Shown here piece after piece: positions 37,695 through 43,501 of a DNA stretch of 43,501 nt. The translations under genes and the position numbers were made by a program. Below the pieces are notes generated by a model. That model was given only the letters and a program-made list of their open reading frames with translations, made no database searches and was not told the DNA's origin. Origin of the DNA: Paracoccaceae bacterium (GTDB lineage: Bacteria; Pseudomonadota; Alphaproteobacteria; Rhodobacterales; Rhodobacteraceae); assembly GCA_018223125.1 (NCBI GenBank), contig JAAEZA010000038.1:1-43501 (forward strand), read 5' to 3'. The stretch's first letter is position 1; each line of letters starts with the position of its first letter.

Positions 37695-39245
37695 CTAGAT
37701 AAAGGAATCCGGCTCGGAAGCTTTCCGCTCTGCCATATAGGCTTGCAGCGCCTCATCAACGGCGGGGTCAATCGGGGGCTGGGTGTATTCGCTCATCATC
37801 CGTTCGATCCGCTCGCTTGCCAGTTGCATGGTGTCTTTGGAACCTTCATCGGACCATGTTTCAAACGGTTTGTAATCCAGCAGCTGTGACTTCCAGAAAC
37901 TGTCCTTGAAATTCGCCTGCGTATGCGCGCACCCGAGATAATGCCCGCCCGGTCCAACCTCGCGCACGGCATCAAGCGCCTGCCCGTTTTCGGACATATC
38001 CACACCATTCGCCAATGAATGCAGCACGCCAAGTTGATCCGCGTCCATCACAAACTTCTCAAACGAAGTAACAAGGCCGCCTTCCAGCCAGCCGGCTGCG
38101 TGCAGACAGAAATTCACGCCGCCCAGCAAAGCCGCGTTCAATGTGTTTGCGGTTTCATAAGCCGCCTGCGCATCCGGCAGTTTGGAGCCGCACAGCGCCC
38201 CGCCGGAGCGGAACGGCAACCCCAGACGACGGGCCAGCTGCCCTGCACCATAGAGAATTTTCGAAGCTTCCGGTGTGCCAAAGGTGGGCGCACCGGAATT
38301 CATGTCGATGGACGCTACGAAGGCCCCGAAAATCACCGGTGCACCCGGATTGCAAAGCTGGTTATAGGCGACACCGGCCAGACCTTCGGCAAGAACCTGT
38401 GCCAGCGTACCGGCAACCGAAACCGGCGCCATTGCACCGCCCACGATGAAGGGGGAAACGATGCAGGCCTGATTGTTCTTGGCGTAAACCTCCATCGCGC
38501 CCATCATGATATCATCAAACACCAGCGGCGAGTTGATGTTGATCAGCGATGTCATCACCGTCTTGTTTGCAAGGCTTTCCCCGAAAAGGATTTCGGACAT
38601 CCTAACCGAATCCTCTGCCCGTTCCGGTGCGGTCACAGACCCCATATAGGGTTTGTCCGACAGGGTCATATGGGCGTAAAGCATGTCCAGATGCCGTTTG
38701 TTCACCGCAATATCGGTTGGCTCGCAGACGGTTCCGCCGGAGTGGTGCAACCATTTCGACATATAGGTCAGCTTCACCATCTTCTGGAAATCCGCCAGCG
38801 TCGCATACCGCCGTCCGCCGTTGACATCACGTACAAAAGGCGGGCCATAGACCGGGGCAAGCACCATGGAATTGCCGCCGACGCGGACATTCCGCTCGGG
38901 GTTTCTGGCGTGCTGGATATATTCCGACGGCGCGGTTTTGATCAGTTCCCGTGCCAGACCGCGTGGAATACGCACCCGTTCGCCATCCACATCGGCACCG
39001 GCATCCGCCCAGCGTTTCAATGCGGCCGGATTGTCGGGAAATTGCACGCCGATTTCTTCGAGAATGGTTTCTGCGTTGTTTTCGATGATTTGCAGCGCCT
39101 CTTCGTTCAGAACCTCGAAATTCGGAATATTGCGCTCGATATATTTTGCCACCTCAAGGCGCACAGCAGTGCGATCGGCGCGACGGGCGGCGCCGCCTCC
39201 TCCACCACGGGTTCTACGACGGGTTGCTGGCGCAGCTTCTGACAT
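37695..39245 (-). CDS. MttB-family methyltransferase, non-pyrrolysine type
   Basis: The 516-residue protein belongs to the trimethylamine methyltransferase (MttB) superfamily, which moves methyl groups from quaternary amines to a corrinoid protein. The frame is uninterrupted, with no in-frame TAG that could encode pyrrolysine. It is therefore of the non-Pyl type, such as glycine-betaine methyltransferases. Recognisable blocks include SPFIVGGAMAPVSVAGTLAQ, GPGGHYLGCAHTQANF and TFGTPEASKILYGAGQLARR. An Arg/Gly-rich N-terminus (RRRTRGGGGGAARR) precedes the fold. No corrinoid protein gene is adjacent, so the substrate is unknown. Confidence 0.88.
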   Translation of the reverse strand: MSEAAPATRRRTRGGGGGAARRADRTAVRLEVAKYIERNIPNFEVLNEEALQIIENNAETILEEIGVQFPDNPAALKRWADAGADVDGERVRIPRGLARELIKTAPSEYIQHARNPERNVRVGGNSMVLAPVYGPPFVRDVNGGRRYATLADFQKMVKLTYMSKWLHHSGGTVCEPTDIAVNKRHLDMLYAHMTLSDKPYMGSVTAPERAEDSVRMSEILFGESLANKTVMTSLININSPLVFDDIMMGAMEVYAKNNQACIVSPFIVGGAMAPVSVAGTLAQVLAEGLAGVAYNQLCNPGAPVIFGAFVASIDMNSGAPTFGTPEASKILYGAGQLARRLGLPFRSGGALCGSKLPDAQAAYETANTLNAALLGGVNFCLHAAGWLEGGLVTSFEKFVMDADQLGVLHSLANGVDMSENGQALDAVREVGPGGHYLGCAHTQANFKDSFWKSQLLDYKPFETWSDEGSKDTMQLASERIERMMSEYTQPPIDPAVDEALQAYMAERKASEPDSFI

Positions 39246-39457
39246 CTGGGATCACCTTCTGTTCACATCATTAGACGCTGGTTTAGCGTTTTCCTGCGGC
39301 CGGTAAGGTGTAAATTCGCCCGTTTCTGGCACAAAGCGACATGGCAGGTCGGATTTCGCCGCCGGTGCGGAAAATTCCTGTCATTTTACCCCTGTGGCAG
39401 CCTGCCCGCGACGAATGTGACCTTGCGCGAATCCCAGCTATTTACTATGGGCTTGCC

Positions 39458-41044
39458 ATGACAGATCATGCCCCCCTCCCCGCCGAAACCTTTGACCACG
39501 AGAAGCTGCTGATTATTGATTTCGGCTCTCAGGTCACACAGTTGATTGCCCGCCGCCTGCGCGAGCTTAACGTCTATTGTGAAATCCATCCCTTCCAGAA
39601 CGTAACAGATGAATTTCTGGACGAATTTGCACCCAAGGCGGTGATCTTTTCGGGCGGGCCGGCCTCTGTCATGACCGAAGGGTCCCCACGACCGCCACAA
39701 AAGGTGTTTGATCTGGGCGTCCCTATTCTTGGCATCTGTTACGGCCAGCAGGTTATGATGCATATGCTGGGTGGTACGGTGGAGCGCGGGCACGGCACGG
39801 CCGAATTCGGACGGGCCTATGTCACCCCCAGCGCGGAGCGGATCGACCTTCTGAACGGCTGGTTCCTGGAAGAGCGCGAACAGGTCTGGATGAGCCACGG
39901 CGATCACGTCAGCGCGATTGCTCCGGGTTTTCAGGTTTATGGCACCTCCCCCAACGCACCTTTCGCCATTACGGCCGATCTGGAGCGGAATTTCTTTGCC
40001 GTACAATTCCACCCCGAGGTGCACCACACCCCGAATGGCGCAACCTTATATGAAAACTTCGTCAAACTCGCCGGTTTCAGCGGCGACTGGACCATGGAAG
40101 CCTACCGCGAGCAGGCCATCGCGACGATCCGCGAACAGGTGGGCGATGCCAAGGTGATTTGCGGTCTGTCCGGTGGTGTAGACAGTTCGGTGGCCGCCGT
40201 GCTGATCCACGAAGCCATCGGCGACCAGCTGACCTGCGTGTTCGTAGACCACGGGTTGTTACGTCAGGGAGAGGCCGAAGAGGTCGTGAAAATGTTCCGC
40301 GACCATTACAACATGCCGCTGATCCATGCCGACGAACAGGAACTGTTCCTTGGTGAATTGGAAGGCCAGTCCGATCCCGAAACCAAGCGCAAGATCATCG
40401 GTAAACTGTTTATCGACGTGTTCCAGAAACACGCCGGTGAAGTGGGCGGGGCCAAGTTTCTGGCGCAAGGCACGCTCTATCCGGATGTGATCGAAAGCGT
40501 ATCCTTCTCGGGCGGCCCTTCCGTGACGATCAAAAGCCACCACAATGTGGGCGGATTGCCGGAAAAAATGGGTCTGGAACTGGTGGAACCCCTGCGGGAG
40601 CTGTTCAAGGATGAAGTGCGCGCGCTGGGCCATGAACTTGGCCTGCCCTCAAGCTTTATCGGACGGCACCCTTTCCCCGGACCCGGTCTTGCCATTCGCT
40701 GCCCCGGTGAAATCACCCGCCCGAAACTGGAAATCCTGCGAAAGGCCGATGCGGTTTACATTGACCAGATCCGCAAACACGGGCTTTACGACGAAATCTG
40801 GCAGGCCTTTGTTGCCATTCTGCCGGTAAAAACCGTTGGGGTTATGGGTGACGGGCGGACCTATGATTATGCCTGTGCGCTACGGGCCGTGACTTCCGTG
40901 GACGGGATGACCGCAGACTATTATCCGTTCAGCCATGAATTCCTTGGCGAAACGGCTACGCGGATTATCAACGAAGTCGAAGGCATCAACCGTGTGACCT
41001 ATGACATCACGTCGAAACCTCCGGGCACCATTGAATGGGAGTGA
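39458..41044 (+). CDS. guaA: GMP synthase (glutamine-hydrolysing)
   Basis: The 528-residue enzyme converts XMP to GMP using ATP and glutamine, the last step of GMP synthesis. The N-terminal class I glutaminase has the catalytic Cys in GICYGQQVM and the His in QFHPEVHH. The ATP pyrophosphatase loop is [16 protein letters not shown], followed by [16 protein letters not shown]. The C-terminus ends [12 protein letters not shown], as in the family. The start is the ATG at 39458; the longer frame from 39341 adds non-homologous sequence. It ends in a clear terminator facing the MATE gene. Confidence 0.97.
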   Translation: MTDHAPLPAETFDHEKLLIIDFGSQVTQLIARRLRELNVYCEIHPFQNVTDEFLDEFAPKAVIFSGGPASVMTEGSPRPPQKVFDLGVPILGICYGQQVMMHMLGGTVERGHGTAEFGRAYVTPSAERIDLLNGWFLEEREQVWMSHGDHVSAIAPGFQVYGTSPNAPFAITADLERNFFAVQFHPEVHHTPNGATLYENFVKLAGFSGDWTMEAYREQAIATIREQVGDAKVICGLSGGVDSSVAAVLIHEAIGDQLTCVFVDHGLLRQGEAEEVVKMFRDHYNMPLIHADEQELFLGELEGQSDPETKRKIIGKLFIDVFQKHAGEVGGAKFLAQGTLYPDVIESVSFSGGPSVTIKSHHNVGGLPEKMGLELVEPLRELFKDEVRALGHELGLPSSFIGRHPFPGPGLAIRCPGEITRPKLEILRKADAVYIDQIRKHGLYDEIWQAFVAILPVKTVGVMGDGRTYDYACALRAVTSVDGMTADYYPFSHEFLGETATRIINEVEGINRVTYDITSKPPGTIEWE

Positions 41045-41099
41045 TCCTGTTCACATGAATTCCATGCGCTTCGCGCGGGGATATTTGACCCAAAAAGAG

Positions 41100-41136
41100 A
41101 CGCGCGACAGGGAATAGCTGTGGCGCGTTTTCTTTT
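41100..41136 (+). terminator. Intrinsic terminator after guaA
   Basis: ACGCGC-g-ACAG pairs with CTGT-g-GCGCGT around a 7-base loop (41100-41128), followed by TTTCTTTT. It is 2 bp before the stop of the convergent MATE gene. Confidence 0.8.
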
Positions 41137-41137
41137 G

Positions 41138-42502
41138 TCAGAACTCCAGTTCCCGCTGAAGTTTGTAATACCGCGCCAACATCGTGATGGCCGCCAGTGT
41201 AAGGCCGATCACAAGACCGCCCCAGACGCCCTGAGCGCCGTATCCCATCGGAAACCCGAGGATGTAGGCCATTGGCGCGCCAACACACCAATAGCTGATT
41301 ACGGCCAGTACCATCGGCACCGTGGTGTCCTTGATCCCGCGCAACATGCCAAGCGCTGCCACTTGCGTGGCGTCAACGATTTGAAAGGCCGCCGATATCA
41401 TCAACAGCAAGACACCCATCTCGATGATCGCGGGAAGATTGGGCTCAGACGGATCAAGAAACAGCCGCATCAACGTGCGCGGAATGGTCAGATAAAGCGT
41501 CATCGTCACAAGCGAAAACAGAAATGCCCCCCAGATCACCACAGCGGCTGCACGGGAGAGCCCCAATTTGTCCTTGCGCCCGAGCGCACGTCCGGCACGG
41601 ATGGTGCCCACGTTGGAGATGCCAAGCGGCACCATAAAACCGATCGAGGTGATTTGCAGCACAACAGCATGGGCCGCCAGTGCAACAGTGCCCGACCAGC
41701 CGATCATCACTGTCGCTGCCGAGAAAAGGCCGGTTTCCGCCAGCAAGGTCAGGGAAATCGGCCAGCCAAGCCTGAAAGTCTCGACAATGGCCTCGCGGTC
41801 AAAGCGGAACGGGTTCAGGAACAAATCGTATTTTTTCAGCGCAGGCAGCGCCCAGCAGTACACCAGCAGGTACAAAACATCGATTGTGATGGTGAGGATA
41901 GAGGCCCAAGCTGCCCCGCGTGCGCCCATTTCCGGAAAGCCGAAATTACCGAAGATAAAGGCGTAATTGAAAACTACATTGGCCGCTGCCGCAACCAGCG
42001 TTGCGATCAGCACAACCTGCGCCCGCTCCAGCGCGGAAAGATAGCTTTTCAGCACCATGATCCAAAGCGCAGGAAACAGGCCGAACACCGCGATTCGCAT
42101 ATAGTCCGAAGCAATCCGTGCGAGATTTTCCTGCTGGCCGAGCAACAGAAGGATGGATTCAATATGCCAGAGCGGCACGGCCAGCAGCAGGCCGTAAATG
42201 GTTACGATCCACGCGCCCATGCGGACAGAGCGCCGGACCTGCCGGTGCTTTCCGGCACCAATGGCCGCCGCACACAGGGGCATGACAGCAAAAGCAAAAC
42301 CCGAACCGACGATAAACACCACGAAATACGCCTGCGTGGCCAGCACCACCGCAGCCAGCGCATCCACCGAATACCAGCCGAGCATCGCCACATCCGTGAT
42401 ATGGGTCAGCATCTGTGCAATATGGCTCCCGACCAGTGGCAACCCGAGTAGTAGAGATGCGCGGATATGGGCGCGCCATGTCATGGGGGGAGTCGTATTC
42501 AT
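41138..42502 (-). CDS. MATE-family multidrug/sodium antiporter
   Basis: The 454-residue inner-membrane protein has about 12 hydrophobic segments in two halves, the MATE layout. Visible pieces are LPLVGSHIAQMLTHITDVAM near the N-terminus and VPLGISNVGTIRAGRALGRK in the middle, with the matching half near VALGMLRGIKDTTVPM. MATE proteins export cationic drugs or metabolites using a Na+ or H+ gradient. The substrate cannot be read from the sequence. It starts at the ATG at 42500-42502. The next gene upstream on this strand is the EEP-family gene, 66 bp away. Confidence 0.9.
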   Translation of the reverse strand: MNTTPPMTWRAHIRASLLLGLPLVGSHIAQMLTHITDVAMLGWYSVDALAAVVLATQAYFVVFIVGSGFAFAVMPLCAAAIGAGKHRQVRRSVRMGAWIVTIYGLLLAVPLWHIESILLLLGQQENLARIASDYMRIAVFGLFPALWIMVLKSYLSALERAQVVLIATLVAAAANVVFNYAFIFGNFGFPEMGARGAAWASILTITIDVLYLLVYCWALPALKKYDLFLNPFRFDREAIVETFRLGWPISLTLLAETGLFSAATVMIGWSGTVALAAHAVVLQITSIGFMVPLGISNVGTIRAGRALGRKDKLGLSRAAAVVIWGAFLFSLVTMTLYLTIPRTLMRLFLDPSEPNLPAIIEMGVLLLMISAAFQIVDATQVAALGMLRGIKDTTVPMVLAVISYWCVGAPMAYILGFPMGYGAQGVWGGLVIGLTLAAITMLARYYKLQRELEF

Positions 42503-42568
42503 AGGGCTTGCTCTGTTGACGGTTTCGATAATGTGACCGGCCGGTCGGGAGAAAATTCCGGACTGCGA

Positions 42569-43459
42569 CTAGGGACAGGCACCTATGGAATAGTGTGCCA
42601 GCACACCATGATGGTCGGACCCCAGAAGATCAAGAGCCGAAACCCGCCCCTTGCATCCCTTGGGGGCGAGCACATGGTCAATCGGGACCATAACCTGTCC
42701 TTCCACCAGAAACGTATCGACGGTCCGTCCGACCCGATTGGTCCGCGTTGCGGTTTCAATCCGTGTCATCGTGTCCGACCATGGCACCATATTGAAATCG
42801 CCACCGAGCACTACCGGCCCTGCCAGCCCTTCAAGCACCGGCAGGATGCGTGTCACCTGTTGGGCCTGTTCCAGCGGGAAAGGCCAGCGCAAATGCAGTG
42901 TCACCAACCAGACCGGGCCATCCGGCGTGCTGACCTGAACCGCCAGCAATCCGTGGCCTGGCATACAGATCCGGCTGTCGGGAATCGTGTCAAACCTGCT
43001 TGCAAGGGCAATCCCGCGCCCGTCGTCCCCGAGACAGACACTTCGGGTGGGATAGTCCTCTTCCAGTGCAACCATCAACCCGTTGGAACGGGGTGTCATT
43101 TCCTGAATCGTAATAAAATCGGGATCCTGCTTCTTGATGTCGGCGACAATCTCGGCAGGATCATAAAGCACGTAAAGCAGGTTTTTCTGGTAGTGCGAAT
43201 AGGGCAGATCCCCTTCCGGCTGCGGAGCGTGATAGCTCCACAGAATGGCACCGCTGGCCGCCGCCCCCATAAGGACGGCAGCAAGGCCGCTGCGGCGCCA
43301 ACCCGCAAGAATCAGCCCGACACCACAGACGAGAGCGAAAAAGCCGAGGTACAATCGGAACACCGCAAGGCTGTCGCCCAGCGGATGCACTGCACCACCT
43401 GCACTTGCAACCAACAAGAGCGGAGGGACAAAGAAGATACACACGACAGCTTTTTTCAT
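42569..43459 (-). CDS. Endonuclease/exonuclease/phosphatase-family membrane protein
   Basis: The 296-residue protein has hydrophobic N-terminal segments (about residues 3-20, 30-50 and 54-70) that should anchor it to the membrane. An EEP domain follows: DFITIQEMTPRSNGL (Glu ligand), VVLGGDFNMVPWSD, then SDHHGVLAHYS (catalytic His). The family contains nucleases and phosphatases of many kinds, so the substrate is open. The ATG at 43459 is preferred over a TTG at 43477. The remaining 42 bp to the window end contain no clear start of another gene. It may be co-transcribed with the MATE gene. Confidence 0.82.
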   Translation of the reverse strand: MKKAVVCIFFVPPLLLVASAGGAVHPLGDSLAVFRLYLGFFALVCGVGLILAGWRRSGLAAVLMGAAASGAILWSYHAPQPEGDLPYSHYQKNLLYVLYDPAEIVADIKKQDPDFITIQEMTPRSNGLMVALEEDYPTRSVCLGDDGRGIALASRFDTIPDSRICMPGHGLLAVQVSTPDGPVWLVTLHLRWPFPLEQAQQVTRILPVLEGLAGPVVLGGDFNMVPWSDTMTRIETATRTNRVGRTVDTFLVEGQVMVPIDHVLAPKGCKGRVSALDLLGSDHHGVLAHYSIGACP

Positions 43460-43501
43460 CAGGGTGTCTTGGCGCAACTGGAAAAAAGGTGCAACGGTTT
43501 C

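Noticed and set aside
37695-37697. TAG at the end of the MttB-family gene as a possible pyrrolysine codon
   Set aside because: It lies at the normal C-terminal end, and the family's Pyl position is internal; no pyl genes are seen.

Overview
This 43.5 kb window looks like chromosomal DNA of an alphaproteobacterium of the Rhodobacterales (Roseobacter group). The evidence is the core-gene set (ctrA beside a SciP/DUF1153 gene, folate-dependent trmFO, an H-NOX/hybrid-kinase pair, a non-pyrrolysine MttB-family protein, valine-degradation genes), the GC-rich codon use, and a GAAC-N7-GAAC LexA-type operator at uvrA. All assignments come from reading the sequence; no database was searched.

Left part (1-9.25 kb): two overlapping cyclophilins (one exported) and coaD on the minus strand, a CBS-domain protein, then a LysR regulator divergent from a valine/isobutyrate degradation cluster. 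That cluster is mmsA, a strong terminator, isobutyryl-CoA dehydrogenase, 3-hydroxyisobutyryl-CoA hydrolase and mmsB. Two small exported proteins of unknown role follow.

Accessory part (9.3-16.6 kb): a nested insertion-sequence nest and gene graveyard. An IS3-family element, now only orfA and orfB fragments, is split by a complete IS66-family element (three ORFs, imperfect terminal repeats) and again by a complete IS110-family element inserted inside the last codons of orfB. The orfB reading frame resumes exactly on the far side, so the IS110 boundaries can be read to about 1 bp. Beyond it lie decayed fragments, a GFA-family gene frameshifted at a run of eight A, and an intact two-gene unit: a Tat-exported intradiol-dioxygenase-like protein that lacks the usual tyrosine ligands, coupled to a six-helix ferric-reductase-like haem protein.

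Right part (16.6-43.5 kb): housekeeping genes. These are uvrA with a tandem LexA-type operator, a lytic transglycosylase, ssb, gyrA, a second LysR regulator, trmFO, gluQ, hisI, an IscU-like scaffold, an unlisted 41-residue membrane protein with its own terminator, recG, ligA, ctrA and sciP (cell-cycle control), mnmA, the H-NOX/hybrid histidine kinase operon, an MttB-family methyltransferase, guaA, a MATE transporter and an endonuclease/exonuclease/phosphatase-family protein. DNA repair and replication (uvrA, ssb, gyrA, recG, ligA) and tRNA modification (trmFO, gluQ, mnmA) are well represented.

I recognised no rRNA, tRNA or CRISPR array. No clearly new multi-gene system is proven. The best candidates for something under-described are the Tat/ferric-reductase pair, the 41-residue protein, the hairpin cluster before trmFO, and the putative guide RNA of the IS110 element.
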